DNA of 64,000 nt from Gammaproteobacteria bacterium (GCA_021772935.1 JAJFLA010000051.1:1-64000), one strand, 5' to 3'; positions 28,111-38,005 are shown, counted from the stretch's first letter. Made by a program: numbers and translations. Notes: generated by a model not told the origin, from the sequence alone.

Positions 28111-28707
28111 ATGTCATCTGATGACGTGAACAAGGGACGTCGCCGGTTTTTGGTTGCCACTACATCTGTTGTAGGTGGTGTCGGTGTAGGCTTGGCGGCC
28201 GTGCCATTTATCAAGTCTTGGATGCCAAGCGCAAAAGCACAGGCAGTCGGCGTACCGGTTGAAGTCAACATTGGCAAACTAAAAGAAGGTCAGTTGCTCA
28301 AGGTGCAGTGGCGTGGTCAGACGATCGGTGTATTGCGGCGTACGCCAGAAATGATATCCGAGCTCACTAATGTTGAAGATGTGCTGGCTGATCCGGAATC
28401 AGTGGAGGCCGACCAGCCTGAATATGTTCATGGCGAACAGCGATCGTTGAAACCGGAATTTCTGGTAGTCAATATGCACTGCACCCATCTGGGTTGTGTA
28501 CCACAGATGATTCCACAGGTTGGCCCTCAACCATTTGATGACAACTGGAATGGAGGGTTTTATTGCCCCTGCCATAAATCCAAGTTTGACTTGTCTGGTC
28601 GTGTCTACAAAGGGGTACCAGCGCCAACTAATTTACGTATCCCACCTTATAGTTTTCTGGACGATCGCACACTGATGATCGGCGTAAGCCCACAGGGAGC
28701 GGTTTAA
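28111..28707 (+). CDS. petA: Cytochrome bc1 Rieske iron-sulfur subunit
   Basis: The 198-residue Rieske protein of the bc1 complex, which moves electrons from quinol to cytochrome c1. It has a Tat-type anchor (GRRRFLVATTSVVGGVGVGL) and the 2Fe-2S ligands in CTHLGC and CPCHKSKFD. The ATG at 28111 follows a GGAG site; a GTG frame from 28081 lacks family support. It overlaps petB by one base. Confidence 0.96.
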   Translation: MSSDDVNKGRRRFLVATTSVVGGVGVGLAAVPFIKSWMPSAKAQAVGVPVEVNIGKLKEGQLLKVQWRGQTIGVLRRTPEMISELTNVEDVLADPESVEADQPEYVHGEQRSLKPEFLVVNMHCTHLGCVPQMIPQVGPQPFDDNWNGGFYCPCHKSKFDLSGRVYKGVPAPTNLRIPPYSFLDDRTLMIGVSPQGAV

Positions 28708-29951
28708 TGGCCAAGTTTGCAAGCAGTCTTTCCAAACAGACAGGCGCATTTATGAACTGGTTGGATGATCGTCTGCCGGTAACCAGTTTCTGGAATGCGG
28801 TGATGACGGGCTATCAGGCCCCAAAAAATTTCAATTTCTGGTACTACATGGGCTCATTGGCTTTGTTGGTGCTGGTAATCCAGATCTTTTCCGGGATTTT
28901 GCTGACAATGCATTACAAGCCATCTGCCGCGGAGGCATTTGCTTCGGTTGAGTACATCATGCGTGATGTAGATTGGGGCTGGCTGATTCGCTATATGCAC
29001 ACAACCGGCGCCTCCTTCTTTTTTATCCTTGTTTACCTGCATATGTTTCGTAGCCTGTTGTATGGTTCCCACAAGGCGCCACGGGAACTGCTGTGGGTTT
29101 TCGGCATGTTTATCTATGTGGCATTGATGGCGGAAGCGTTCCTTGGTTACATTTTGCCATGGGGACAGATGTCCTATTGGGGTGCACAGGTCATCATTAA
29201 CCTGTTTGGAGCGATTCCTAAAATTGGTGAGCCACTGACACAATGGATACGTGGTGATTATTTCATCTCTGACGCAACCCTGAACCGGTTTTTTGCGTTA
29301 CACGTCATCGCTGTACCGCTGGCGTTGATGGGCCTGGTGTTGTTACACCTGGTAGCCTTACGTGAGAATGGTTCGAACAATCCTGACGGTATTGAGATCA
29401 AGAAAAACAAAGGTGCTGATGGAACACCACTGGACGGCATCCCCTTCCATCCATATTACACGGTCAAGGATATTTTTGGTGTTGGCATGTTTCTTATCCT
29501 GTTTTCATTCATCCTGTTTTTTTGGCCTGAGGCCGGTGGGATGTTTCTGGAACACGATAATTTTGTTCCTGCAGACTCTTTGGTGACTCCAGTTCACATC
29601 AAGCCGGTTTGGTATTTCACACCGTTTTACGCCATATTGAAGGCGGTGCCGGATAAATTGATGGGTGTAATCGTGATGGGTGCATCGGTCGCCGTATTGT
29701 TTTTCCTGCCATGGCTGGACCGCTCACCGGTTAAATCCATCCGTTACAGAGGGCTCTGGTACAAAGTATTGCTGGGTTTGTTCACGATCGCCTTTGTACG
29801 GCTTGGTTTACTGGGCATGGCCGAAGGCACACCTGCCCAGACTTGGGAAATGAGGATCTGGACCCTGGTTTACTTCATGTTTTTTGTTCTGCTGTTTTTC
29901 TTGAGCCCGCGCGGCAAAACAAAACCGGAACCGGATCGGGTGACCCACTGA
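28707..29951 (+). CDS. petB: Cytochrome b of the bc1 complex
   Basis: A 414-residue polytopic cytochrome b holding both b hemes and the Qo and Qi quinone sites. Heme-ligand helices are visible around WLIRYMHTTGASFFFILVYLHM and FFALHVIAVPLALMGLVLLHL. The Qo motif is present as PEAG in the stretch WPEAGGMFLEHDN. Overlapping start and stop codons tie it to petA and petC. Confidence 0.97.
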   Translation: MAKFASSLSKQTGAFMNWLDDRLPVTSFWNAVMTGYQAPKNFNFWYYMGSLALLVLVIQIFSGILLTMHYKPSAAEAFASVEYIMRDVDWGWLIRYMHTTGASFFFILVYLHMFRSLLYGSHKAPRELLWVFGMFIYVALMAEAFLGYILPWGQMSYWGAQVIINLFGAIPKIGEPLTQWIRGDYFISDATLNRFFALHVIAVPLALMGLVLLHLVALRENGSNNPDGIEIKKNKGADGTPLDGIPFHPYYTVKDIFGVGMFLILFSFILFFWPEAGGMFLEHDNFVPADSLVTPVHIKPVWYFTPFYAILKAVPDKLMGVIVMGASVAVLFFLPWLDRSPVKSIRYRGLWYKVLLGLFTIAFVRLGLLGMAEGTPAQTWEMRIWTLVYFMFFVLLFFLSPRGKTKPEPDRVTH

Positions 29952-30697
29952 TGAAAAAACTGACCGCATCCCTTTTTATTACAGCCTTACTGCTGTCGGC
30001 AGTTAGTACCACGGTTTCAGCAACCGGTGGTGCAGGTGTTGAACACTCCGGGGCCAATATTAGCGATACCGCATCATTACAACGTGGTGCCAAGTGGTAC
30101 GTCAATTACTGCCTGGGCTGTCACACTTTAAGCTATATGCGTTATAACCGCTTGGCCGCAGACCTGGGTTTGAGCGAAGAGATGGTGATGCAAAACCTGG
30201 TTGATTCGAATGCAAAATTTGGTGACACCATGGATATCGCCATGGATGCCGATCAAGCTAATTCCTGGTTTGGCAAAACCCCGCCAGATCTTTCTCTGAT
30301 CGGGCGCTCACGTGGTTCTGACTGGTTGTATTCTTACCTTCGTGGTTTCTACAAGGATGAAACTGGCGGATGGAATAACACCTTACTACCCAACGCTTCC
30401 ATGCCTCATGTTTTATGGCACTTGCAAGGCATTCAGACACCGGTTTACCGGCAGGAAACCAGTGAGAGTGGATTTACCCACGAGGTTATTGACCACTTTG
30501 AACTGGCAACGCCAGGCACTCAGTCCACACAGGAATTTGAGGAAACTGCGCGTGATATTGCAGCATTTCTTGAATACGTGGGTGAACCCGCCAAACTGAA
30601 GCGTAAAGGGGTTGGTATCTGGGTGATATTATTCCTGGTGCTATTTACCTTCATCGCCTATCTGCTAAAAGTAGAGTATTGGCGTGATGTACATTAA
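29951..30697 (+). CDS. petC: Cytochrome c1
   Basis: A 248-residue cytochrome c1 with a signal peptide (MKKLTASLFITALLLSAVS), one covalent heme site NYCLGCHTLSYMRYN and a C-terminal membrane anchor (GIWVILFLVLFTFIAYLLKVEYW). It starts on the last base of the petB stop (TGATG). petABC is followed by sspAB, the common order in Gammaproteobacteria. Confidence 0.96.
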   Translation: MKKLTASLFITALLLSAVSTTVSATGGAGVEHSGANISDTASLQRGAKWYVNYCLGCHTLSYMRYNRLAADLGLSEEMVMQNLVDSNAKFGDTMDIAMDADQANSWFGKTPPDLSLIGRSRGSDWLYSYLRGFYKDETGGWNNTLLPNASMPHVLWHLQGIQTPVYRQETSESGFTHEVIDHFELATPGTQSTQEFEETARDIAAFLEYVGEPAKLKRKGVGIWVILFLVLFTFIAYLLKVEYWRDVH

Positions 30698-30751
30698 TTC
30701 ATATTCAATGGCAGAGTATTGTCCAATAAGCACGTCAATAGGAGAAGTTTT

Positions 30752-31390
30752 GTGACAGCAGCAGTAAAAGGGCGTTCTATCATGGCGCTATACTCTTCCG
30801 ACCGCAGCATTCATTGCCACCGGGTTCGGTTCGTACTGGCAGAGAAAGGCATCAACGTAGACATCATTGATGTGAGCAACAATGAGTCAGCTGCAGCCGA
30901 TCTTACCGAATTGAACCCATACAACGAAACACCAACACTGGTTGACCGTGACTTACTGTTGCACCACGCCGATGTGATCAATGATTATCTGGATGAACGA
31001 TATCCACATCCTCCATTGATGCCAGTTGATCCAGTTTCGCGAGCTCGTTTACGATTGGTACATCACCGCATCATACGTGACTGGTATCCACTCGCGCAGC
31101 AACTTGAAGATGCCGTGGGCAAGAAAGCAGACAAACCCCGGCAAGAATTAACGGAAAGCATTGTTGCAGCTAGTGACTTATTCAAGCATTCCGATTTTTT
31201 ACTGAGTGATGAATTAAGCCTGGTTGATTGCACTTTAGCACCACTATTTTGGCGTCTACCGGTCTATGGCATCAATCTGGGTAAGCAGGGCGCATCGGTA
31301 CAAGGTTATATACAGCGACTGATATCACGCCGATCTTTCAAAACCAGCTTGACACGAGCAGAGCGTGAAATGGTCTTGAATGCGACTTGA
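30752..31390 (+). CDS. sspA: Stringent starvation protein A (GST-fold)
   Basis: A 212-residue glutathione-S-transferase-fold protein that binds RNA polymerase and modulates stationary-phase and stress transcription. It shows IMALYSSDRSIHCHRVRFVLAEKG, LNPYNETPTLVDRDLLLH and the C-terminal helical GST domain. The GTG at 30752 has a GGAGAA ribosome site; a TTG at 30719 is open but lacks one. It follows petC by 54 bases and precedes sspB. Confidence 0.93.
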   Translation: MTAAVKGRSIMALYSSDRSIHCHRVRFVLAEKGINVDIIDVSNNESAAADLTELNPYNETPTLVDRDLLLHHADVINDYLDERYPHPPLMPVDPVSRARLRLVHHRIIRDWYPLAQQLEDAVGKKADKPRQELTESIVAASDLFKHSDFLLSDELSLVDCTLAPLFWRLPVYGINLGKQGASVQGYIQRLISRRSFKTSLTRAEREMVLNAT

Positions 31391-31420
31391 TTTATGTGTT
31401 CTGAACTTTGAGGTGAGTTG

Positions 31421-31819
31421 ATGAGTTCTTCGCCGGAAGGCATGACCACCAATCGTCCCTATTTACTACGAGCATTGTATGAATGGATCACCGATAATGG
31501 TTTGACGCCACATGTCCTGGTTGACGCTGAGGTTGGCGGGGTGGATGTTCCTAACCATGTGATCCAGAAAGGCAAGGTGGTTTTGAATATTGCTGCTGGC
31601 GCAACTGAACAGTTGCTGCTGGATAATGAAACCATCTGTTTCAAAGCTCGTTTTTCAGGCAAACCTTATCCAATCAGCGTCCCCATGGATGCCGTTATCG
31701 CTATCTATGCTCAAGAAAATGGCCAGGGCATGATGTTTGCCCAGGAAAACTCGCCATCACCGCCCGTGGATGGCACAGATACACCACCACCCCGGTCGCA
31801 CTTGAAAGTAGTCAAGTAA
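31421..31819 (+). CDS. sspB: ClpXP adaptor SspB
   Basis: A 132-residue adaptor that delivers ssrA-tagged proteins to ClpXP. The folded N-terminal domain (RPYLLRALYEWITDNGLTPH, FKARFSGKPYPISVP) is followed by a flexible Pro-rich linker and the short C-terminal tail LKVVK, the ClpX-binding XB motif. The ATG directly follows a TTG; GAGGTGA upstream is the ribosome site. Confidence 0.94.
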   Translation: MSSSPEGMTTNRPYLLRALYEWITDNGLTPHVLVDAEVGGVDVPNHVIQKGKVVLNIAAGATEQLLLDNETICFKARFSGKPYPISVPMDAVIAIYAQENGQGMMFAQENSPSPPVDGTDTPPPRSHLKVVK

Positions 31820-31845
31820 AACTAACTTGAATAATTCGTCAGGGA

Positions 31846-31905
31846 TGGCCCAGGCCAGCCTCTCGACCGGTTCCCGGTGGCCCAGGCCAGCTTCTCGACC
31901 GTTTC
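31846..31905. repeat. Direct repeat of 28 bases after sspB
   Basis: TGGCCCAGGCCAGC followed by TCTCGACCG occurs at 31846-31873 and 31878-31905 with 26 of 28 identical bases. A second direct repeat, CTCACCTTCT twice, follows at 31911-31930. A 9-base inverted pair (TTTCACAGT at 31902-31910, ACTGTGAAA at 31957-31965) overlaps it. The gap 31820-32094 separates sspB from convergent genes and holds no ORF I can support. Confidence 0.75.
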
Positions 31906-32094
31906 ACAGTCTCACCTTCTCTCACCTTCTTCGGAGTTTGCGCTGTAGTTGAGCAAACTGTGAAATGAGATGCGGTGCGGTGCAAAACCGGATAGGAGAA
32001 ACCTTAACCCTGGGATACCTCTAAAGTGAATTTTATATCTATGAACTAAAATGAGAGTTGTCTTTAAATCGGCCACCAGCTTGAAATATTCGGG

Positions 32095-32421
32095 CTAGCC
32101 CCATAAATTTTCGATTAAACGACCTTCTTCCAAGTCGAGTGTCACGGTGAGAGAGGCAGGCAAACCCAATGTTGCTACACCGCCTCTGCGCTTGGCCCCG
32201 TTGGTCGCAAATTCAAAACTGTAATTTAGTAGTATTCGTGCGTTCGAACCGCTGCGGTTCCACGTAATCGAACTGAGTGAAACCGTATCATCCAGTAGTT
32301 GTAAAGCGTGATTGCTACAGACATGCCCGGCGGCTTTGCGGGCTTTTTGTCTTCCTTGCATCAGTTGCCACCATGTAACAACCGATCCTGTAACAAGTAA
32401 AAAAAACAATAATTCAATCAT
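32095..32421 (-). CDS. DUF3301 small membrane-anchored protein
   Basis: A 108-residue protein with one N-terminal transmembrane helix (MIELLFFLLVTGSVVTWWQL). The DUF3301 pattern follows: QKARKAAGHVCSNHALQLLDDTVSL, then a beta-rich part with LNYSFEFATNGAKRRGG. The function is unknown. It overlaps the Smr gene upstream by four bases (ATGA), so the two are co-translated. Confidence 0.8.
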   Translation of the reverse strand: MIELLFFLLVTGSVVTWWQLMQGRQKARKAAGHVCSNHALQLLDDTVSLSSITWNRSGSNARILLNYSFEFATNGAKRRGGVATLGLPASLTVTLDLEEGRLIENLWG

Positions 32422-32960
32422 GTTGATTTCAACAAAACATCCATAGCGCCGGTGCCACCATCGGCTGGTTTACATGCGGTAAATGCCCGTACCCGAGGGT
32501 GTTCGCGTAAGACCTGTTGGGTCATGAGCTTTAACCTTGGCCCACTTTTAGAGTGCAAGCCTTTGCCGTGAATGATCCTTATGCATTCAAGTGTTCTGCA
32601 TTGTGCATCTGTAATAAATTCAAGCAAGGTTTTGTGAGCTGTTTCCATCGTCATATGGTGCAGGTCCAGTTGGTCACCAACTGGGAAATGACCTTTTTTC
32701 AGTTTTTGCATGACTCGGTTCTGGATGCCATTTTTTCTGTGCGATGAGTCATCATTGGTATCAATATGTGTTTGATTGTCTGTTGATGGTGAAGATATTT
32801 GAGCGAAAGTTGCCGGAACAATTTCCTGCCTGAGTTTACGGTACAGCGCTCTTGGTGCCTTTGATGCCGTTGTTGGTGCGGTCTTTAGTGGCATCACATC
32901 GTCCATTTCCTGCCGGAACAAATGTTCATCAGAGAACTCATGAGTTAGTTTTTTAGCCAC
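32418..32960 (-). CDS. Smr-domain protein (YfcN/SmrB-like)
   Basis: A 180-residue protein whose C-terminal half is an Smr domain: LDLHHMTMETAHKTLLEFI (the LDLHG-like motif), IRIIHGKGLHSKSGP and a final GGTGAMDVLL. Smr domains are nucleases; SmrB cleaves mRNA at collided ribosomes in E. coli. The N-terminal 80 residues are charged and probably disordered. Here the usual LDLHG is LDLHH. It is divergent from surE, a position often taken by such a gene near the surE-rpoS cluster. Confidence 0.85.
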   Translation of the reverse strand: MAKKLTHEFSDEHLFRQEMDDVMPLKTAPTTASKAPRALYRKLRQEIVPATFAQISSPSTDNQTHIDTNDDSSHRKNGIQNRVMQKLKKGHFPVGDQLDLHHMTMETAHKTLLEFITDAQCRTLECIRIIHGKGLHSKSGPRLKLMTQQVLREHPRVRAFTACKPADGGTGAMDVLLKST

Positions 32961-33086
32961 GTTTTACCTATTTCCGCGTTTCGGTAGCTGCCGTAAGCCC
33001 GTACAATAACATTTTGGATAGACCTAACAAACATATCTGCCCAAGACAGGTATGCTTTTCAACAAGGATTGGAATCAAAGCCCACA

Positions 33087-33875
33087 ATGGAATTTCTGAT
33101 TAGCAATGATGATGGCATTGAAGCGACCGGCATCCGTGTTCTGGCTGAGAGCATGCGGGGTTTGGGTGGAGTAACTATTGTTGCTCCGGATAAAAACCGC
33201 AGTGGAGCAAGCAATTCATTAACCCTGGATGCCCCGATCCGGATCAAGGCGCTGGAAGATAAGGTTTATCGAGTTTCAGGTACACCCACAGATTGTGTTC
33301 ATGTTGCGTTAACAGGTTTACTGGCGGAGGATCCTGATATTGTGGTTTCCGGTATCAACGCCGGTGCAAATTTGGGCGATGATGTCATTTACTCCGGTAC
33401 GGTTGCGGCAGCAATGGAAGGGCGGTTTTTGGGTTATCCTGCGGTGGCGCTTTCACTGGTATTTAGTGAGCATCCACAGCGGCATCACTATGATACAGCT
33501 GCGGAAGCGGCTGTTCGCCTGGTGCAGCAGTTACAGCGGGACCCTCTGCCAGCGGATACCATACTCAATGTTAATGTACCCGATTGCCCCTGGTCAGAAA
33601 TCAGAGGGTTTGAAGTCACGCGTCTTGGCCATCGTCATCGGGCGGAACCGGTCATCCAGACAACAGACCCTCGTGGCCAACAAATGTATTGGATTGGGCC
33701 GGCTGGTGCGGAACAGGATGCTGGGCCGGGCACGGATTTTGATGCGGTCAGGCGAAAATATATTTCGATAACCCCCATTCATGTGGACCTTACCCGGTAT
33801 CAGGCACTTGAGCAGGTGGCAGGGTGGGTGACCGCGATCAGTACTGACACAAAGCAGGACATAGGTTCTCCATGA
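33087..33875 (+). CDS. surE: 5'/3'-nucleotidase SurE
   Basis: A metal-dependent nucleotidase/exopolyphosphatase. The 262 residues begin [16 protein letters not shown], where the paired Asp are metal ligands. They continue with [27 protein letters not shown] and [30 protein letters not shown] at 33069 is open but the ATG matches the family. It overlaps pcm (ATGA) and starts the surE-pcm-yqaA-nlpD-rpoS cluster. Confidence 0.95.
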   Translation: MEFLISNDDGIEATGIRVLAESMRGLGGVTIVAPDKNRSGASNSLTLDAPIRIKALEDKVYRVSGTPTDCVHVALTGLLAEDPDIVVSGINAGANLGDDVIYSGTVAAAMEGRFLGYPAVALSLVFSEHPQRHHYDTAAEAAVRLVQQLQRDPLPADTILNVNVPDCPWSEIRGFEVTRLGHRHRAEPVIQTTDPRGQQMYWIGPAGAEQDAGPGTDFDAVRRKYISITPIHVDLTRYQALEQVAGWVTAISTDTKQDIGSP

Positions 33876-34549
33876 TTCATAAACGTAAGCTCCATACTGA
33901 AAACCGTGGCATTGGCATGACCTCACAAGGCACGCGCGACCGCCTGGTACAGACATTGCGAAGAGAAGGCATAAAAGATGAACGGGTTTTGAAGGCTATC
34001 ACCCAGGTCCCCCGCCACAAATTTGTTGACGAGGCCCTCTCTAGCCGTGCCTATGAAAATACAGCGTTGCCGATCGGACAAAGTCAAACCATATCGCAAC
34101 CATGGATAGTTGCCCGTATGACGGAAGCGTTGCTGGATGGTGGTAAGCAACAAAAAATTCTTGAAGTGGGTACTGGCTCTGGTTACCAGGCAGCGATTTT
34201 GTCACACTTGGTTCCAACGGTATTCAGCATTGAACGTATTGACGAATTACTGAAACTTGCGCGTCGACGTTTCCATGGTCTGCGCTTGAATAATATTTAT
34301 CTACGCTACGCAGACGGTCACCTCGGCTGGCCCAGCCAGGCACCTTTTGACGGCATCATGGTGACCGCAGCCGCACAGGCTGTTCCGCAGGAGTTGTTGG
34401 AACAGCTCGGTGTTGATGGTTCGTTGGTGATTCCGATCGAAAGAAATGGCCAACAGCGATTGATTACCGTGCGTCGGACCGAGGATGGCTTTGAGGAGAA
34501 TGATCTGGGTGCAGTGGTGTTTGTACCGTTGCTCAGTGGATTAGCATAG
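33872..34549 (+). CDS. pcm: Protein-L-isoaspartate O-methyltransferase
   Basis: A SAM-dependent repair enzyme that methylates isoaspartyl residues. The 225 residues show [31 protein letters not shown] and the SAM-binding [15 protein letters not shown], followed by [11 protein letters not shown]. The start codon overlaps the surE stop. An internal Met at residue 16 ([10 protein letters not shown]) matches the usual N terminus and may be the true start, but the overlap favours 33872. Confidence 0.95.
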   Translation: MIHKRKLHTENRGIGMTSQGTRDRLVQTLRREGIKDERVLKAITQVPRHKFVDEALSSRAYENTALPIGQSQTISQPWIVARMTEALLDGGKQQKILEVGTGSGYQAAILSHLVPTVFSIERIDELLKLARRRFHGLRLNNIYLRYADGHLGWPSQAPFDGIMVTAAAQAVPQELLEQLGVDGSLVIPIERNGQQRLITVRRTEDGFEENDLGAVVFVPLLSGLA

Positions 34550-34576
34550 GATCAGTGATAGCAGAGCCTAATTGAT

Positions 34577-35158
34577 ATGTTCCTTCGTCTATATGATTAT
34601 GTAATCGCTTTATCTGCCCATCGCAGGGCACCCTCAATTTTGTCAGCCCTGAGTTTCGCTGAATCCAGTGTTTTTCCAATACCACCGGACGTAATGCTGA
34701 TACCCATGTGTCTGGCCCGGCCAAAGAAGGGTTGGTTATATGCAGCGCTATGTACCCTGTTTTCAATCCTCGGGGGAGTGGCTGGGTATTTGATTGGCAA
34801 GTTAGCGTTTGGGTGGATAGAACCATGGTTGATGGACTCCCATTATGCTGACACCTTTACCGCTGCGGTCACCGCTTTTGAAACCTGGGGCTTCTGGTAC
34901 ATTTTATTGGCGGGTTTTACACCGATTCCTTACAAGGTATTCACCATTAGTGCGGGCGTCGTCGGCATGCCATTTCTGGTCTTCATTGCAGGGTCGGTTA
35001 TCGGCAGAGGGGGTCGGTTTTTTCTTGTTGCTGCATTGATCCGGCTTGGCGGAGAGAAACTGGCAAGTCGGATGCGGGTATATATTGATATTATTGGCTG
35101 GGTAATGATTGCACTTGCTGTGATTGTGTTCGCAGTCGTGAAGATGAATGGATCATGA
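34577..35158 (+). CDS. YqaA-type VTT/DedA-like membrane protein
   Basis: A 193-residue integral membrane protein of the SNARE-associated/VTT superfamily (YqaA branch). The conserved parts are SFAESSVFPIPPDVMLIPM near the start, GGVAGYLIGKLA, and the LAGFTPIPYKVFTISAGVVG re-entrant motif. DedA relatives flip undecaprenyl phosphate or other lipids; YqaA itself is not characterised well. It lies between pcm and nlpD, its standard position. Confidence 0.9.
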   Translation: MFLRLYDYVIALSAHRRAPSILSALSFAESSVFPIPPDVMLIPMCLARPKKGWLYAALCTLFSILGGVAGYLIGKLAFGWIEPWLMDSHYADTFTAAVTAFETWGFWYILLAGFTPIPYKVFTISAGVVGMPFLVFIAGSVIGRGGRFFLVAALIRLGGEKLASRMRVYIDIIGWVMIALAVIVFAVVKMNGS

Positions 35159-35979
35159 GCAAGCAGAGTGGCCCGGTTAAAACAGGTCTTGTTTATGTTG
35201 GTGGTTGGGGGTTACTGGCAACCCTTGGTCTGTTCTTACTGTCGGGTTGCAGTTACAACCCACCGTCCCCTGTGGAAGAATATTCGACTACTGCGGTAAA
35301 ACGCCGGTTGAATTCAGATGGCACTTACCGTGTCAGGTTGGGGGATACCCTTTATGCGATAGCATTCGACTATGATGTCGATGCACCTAAGCTGGCGAAA
35401 TGGAATGAAATTTACAGTCCATATGTCATTTACCCAGGTCAAAAGTTACGGCTTTCTGCACCACCGGTTAAGCCTCGTCGAAGTGGAAGATCAACCAGAG
35501 CATCTACCCCAGTAGCAAAAAAATCGCAGCCGACAAGCAGCAAAACGATGGCTAGCTCAAACAAACCGATAGCTTCCAGATCAGGTTCGTCGTACACAGC
35601 TACCGATCCCAAAAACTGGAAATGGCCCACCAGTGGACGTGTGCTCAGAGGTTATGTTGCAGGCGATCCAGCGCGAAATGGACTTGATATTGCAGGTAGA
35701 GAAGGCCAGCCCATTATTGCGTCATCGGGCGGTCTGGTCGTGTACAGCGGCACCGGCCTGATCGGTTATGGTGAACTGATAATCATTAAACATAGCGAAA
35801 AAATGCTCAGTGCCTACGCGCATAATAAAGTACGTCTGGTCAAGGAAGGTGCGCAGGTTTCAACCGGCCAGAAAATCGCTGAAATGGGTAGGAACACGGG
35901 TAATCAGCAACTCTTACATTTCGAAATCCGTGTCCGGGGCAAACCCGTCAATCCGCTGGCCTACCTACCCAAAAAATAA
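35155..35979 (+). CDS. nlpD: Murein hydrolase activator NlpD (lipoprotein)
   Basis: A 274-residue outer-membrane lipoprotein with lipobox LLSGC (Cys about 32). It has a LysM domain (YRVRLGDTLYAIAFDYDVD, YPGQKLRL), a Ser/Thr/Lys-rich linker and a degenerate LytM/M23 domain (NGLDIAGREGQPIIASSGG, LSAYAHNKVRLV, LHFEIRVRGKPVNPLAYLP). The first zinc His is lost, as in NlpD activators, so it should activate AmiC-type amidases rather than cut peptidoglycan. It overlaps yqaA by four bases. The rpoS promoter often lies within this gene. Confidence 0.95.
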   Translation: MSKQSGPVKTGLVYVGGWGLLATLGLFLLSGCSYNPPSPVEEYSTTAVKRRLNSDGTYRVRLGDTLYAIAFDYDVDAPKLAKWNEIYSPYVIYPGQKLRLSAPPVKPRRSGRSTRASTPVAKKSQPTSSKTMASSNKPIASRSGSSYTATDPKNWKWPTSGRVLRGYVAGDPARNGLDIAGREGQPIIASSGGLVVYSGTGLIGYGELIIIKHSEKMLSAYAHNKVRLVKEGAQVSTGQKIAEMGRNTGNQQLLHFEIRVRGKPVNPLAYLPKK

Positions 35980-36206
35980 ACCGTCAACACAGCTTACTTT
36001 GTGAGCACAACAAGGTACTGATGCCTTGATTCCTGATTGAATAAGTAAATGATAATGATTCTTGGTCAGAGTGACATTTTCTGGGGGTTGTGATAGCGTG
36101 GATAGTCCATCCTGCTGAAACTTGGTGGTTGTTTCAAAGTCTGGGGAAGTAATTGGCGGTTTGGACTTGGTCTTTTGTGAATGATGGGTACTGGAGATTG
36201 AGGGGG

Positions 36207-37151
36207 ATGAAAAAGGTAAAAAAAAACGATAGTGGTTATATAAACTTGGCAGGCAAGTCCGCAAGGTCTGGTCTCAAATTCGATCAAGCCAGGAATGCCA
36301 GGGCCAAGTGCAAAAAACAACATCACGGTGATGTTACCCGAATTTACCTGAGTGAAATCGGACGTGCGAACCTCCTGACTGCGGATGAGGAAAAGACACT
36401 TTCGCGTGCCACACACAATGGTTGTGAAGCCAGCCGGCAGCGCATGATTGAATGCAACCTGCGCCTGGTGGTCAAGGTTGCCCGTTCTTATATGAATCGT
36501 GGTTTGCCTTTACTGGACTTGATCGAAGAAGGCAACTTGGGGTTAATTCGTGCGGTTGAGAAATTCGATCCGGAAAGGGGCTTCCGGTTTTCTACTTATG
36601 CAACCTGGTGGATCCGGCAATCGGTTGAGCGCTCCATCATGAATCAGTGCCGCACTGTACGCTTGCCAATTCACGTTATTCGTGAACTCACCCGCTACTT
36701 ACGAACAACACGAGAACTGGAACAGAAACTGGGTCGACGTCCTGCGCTCGAGGAGGTGGCGACCAGGCTGGGCAAACCGGGTAAGTCAGTACACACGTTG
36801 TTTGCGCTCAATGAGCCAACAACATCTACCGATAACCCATCGAATCATGCCTATAAGTCAGTGATTGATTCTATTGCTGATGATAAAAACCATACACCGG
36901 AAAATGAGTATGCTGAACAAGCTGCCGGCAAATTGCTGGGTCAATGGTTGCAGTTGTTACCTAAGCAACAGCGCTTTGTAGTGGAGCACCGATTTGGTCT
37001 GCATGGAAAGGGACGTAGAACACTGGAAGAGGTCGGTCAGCTGTTGGGTGTTACAAGGGAGCGGGTAAGGCAGGTACAACTTGCGGCATTAACGCGTTTA
37101 CGGGAAATTTCTCACCATGAAGGGGTGATGGAAACACCGTTTATGAAATAA
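36207..37151 (+). CDS. rpoS: RNA polymerase sigma factor RpoS
   Basis: Stationary-phase sigma factor, 314 residues. Region 1.2 includes [21 protein letters not shown]. Region 2 carries [34 protein letters not shown], and region 4.2 ends with [19 protein letters not shown]. The ATG at 36207 follows a G-rich leader (GGAG about ten bases upstream). The open frame extends 54 bases further up without family support. A 227-base leader separates it from nlpD, long enough for post-transcriptional control. The 3' end overlaps the convergent DUF498 gene by 11 bases. Confidence 0.96.
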   Translation: MKKVKKNDSGYINLAGKSARSGLKFDQARNARAKCKKQHHGDVTRIYLSEIGRANLLTADEEKTLSRATHNGCEASRQRMIECNLRLVVKVARSYMNRGLPLLDLIEEGNLGLIRAVEKFDPERGFRFSTYATWWIRQSVERSIMNQCRTVRLPIHVIRELTRYLRTTRELEQKLGRRPALEEVATRLGKPGKSVHTLFALNEPTTSTDNPSNHAYKSVIDSIADDKNHTPENEYAEQAAGKLLGQWLQLLPKQQRFVVEHRFGLHGKGRRTLEEVGQLLGVTRERVRQVQLAALTRLREISHHEGVMETPFMK

Positions 37152-37518
37152 GGGGCAACAATGCCGCGACCACATGGCGCCCTTCAGCTACCAGTAGATT
37201 GAACGTGCGACAGGCCGCATCAGTTGTCATGACTTCGAAACCAATATTGCGCTGGAAGAAATGTGCTTGGGTGCTCGGTGGCAAAAATACTTGAGTTTTG
37301 CCGGTCCCAATCAATACCACTTCCGGTTGCAGGTCAAATACCACTTGCAGGCTTGCCTCATTGATATCGTCGATGGACTTTACGTCCCATTGCGGAACAA
37401 TCATTTGGCCAGACATCACGAACGGGGCGTTAAAAAAATCCTTGTTGACGCAGATCCCCTTTTCACTGATTGAACGTATGAAGAACTCGTTGAGAGGTAT
37501 TTCCAGATTGAATTCCAT
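37141..37518 (-). CDS. DUF498/Mth938-like domain protein
   Basis: A 125-residue protein of the DUF498 family, related to mitochondrial NDUFAF3, which aids complex I assembly. Motifs include [28 protein letters not shown] and [22 protein letters not shown]. No catalytic residues are known. The bacterial function is unsettled. It runs leftward into the end of rpoS. Confidence 0.85.
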   Translation of the reverse strand: MEFNLEIPLNEFFIRSISEKGICVNKDFFNAPFVMSGQMIVPQWDVKSIDDINEASLQVVFDLQPEVVLIGTGKTQVFLPPSTQAHFFQRNIGFEVMTTDAACRTFNLLVAEGRHVVAALLPLIS

Positions 37519-37582
37519 ACAGGTACTCCTTCAGGGTAATCTTGCCATGCCGTGCAAACCAGGAAATGGTCCAGGAGCGGTA

Positions 37583-37873
37583 CTAACCTGGATTGATAAC
37601 CGGCTTTTCCGGGTGCTTACGGTAAAAGCATGCAACCTGACCAATGCTTTGTACGAGTTCAGCTTTGCACTGACCGGCTATGCTAAGCGCCCATGCTTTG
37701 CGTATATCACGCTCACCCCTTAGTTTGACCTTGATAAGTTCGTGATCGTTTAACGCACGCTCTATTTCGGCGACTACGCTTTCGCTCAGGCCTTTGTCAG
37801 CAACTGTTACCAGCGGTTTGAGGTGGTGGGCGAGGCTCCGCAGATTTTTTTTCTGCGCTGCTTTTAATGGCAT
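37583..37873 (-). CDS. yhbY: YhbY-type CRM RNA-binding protein
   Basis: A 96-residue single-CRM-domain protein that associates with the pre-50S ribosomal subunit. It shows KKNLRSLAHHLKPLVTVADKGLSE, LIKVKLRG and QSIGQVACFYRKHPEKP with a GxxG-like RNA-binding loop. It is divergent from rlmE, a common arrangement ahead of ftsH. Confidence 0.93.
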   Translation of the reverse strand: MPLKAAQKKNLRSLAHHLKPLVTVADKGLSESVVAEIERALNDHELIKVKLRGERDIRKAWALSIAGQCKAELVQSIGQVACFYRKHPEKPVINPG

Positions 37874-37924
37874 GTGATTGTTCCTAGTATGTCAAACTAT
37901 CATTTTAACACTCTGTGAGTAAAT

Positions 37925-38005
37925 GGAGTCAGAGTAAAGTGCCAGAGTAAACTTTCTGTTAGCGTTTTTGCCTACCCGCTGACTCTTGGACTTTACGCTG
38001 ACCCC
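37925..38005. repeat. Imperfect inverted repeat, second REP-like copy
   Basis: The left arm 37925-37948 (starting GGAGTCAGAGTAAAGTGCC) and right arm 37982-38005 pair at 20 of 24 positions around a 33-base loop. The left arm matches the arm of the 26.63 kb hairpin at 20 of 23 bases. The element fills the divergent yhbY-rlmE region and ends 16 bases before the rlmE start, so it may influence rlmE expression. Confidence 0.8.
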
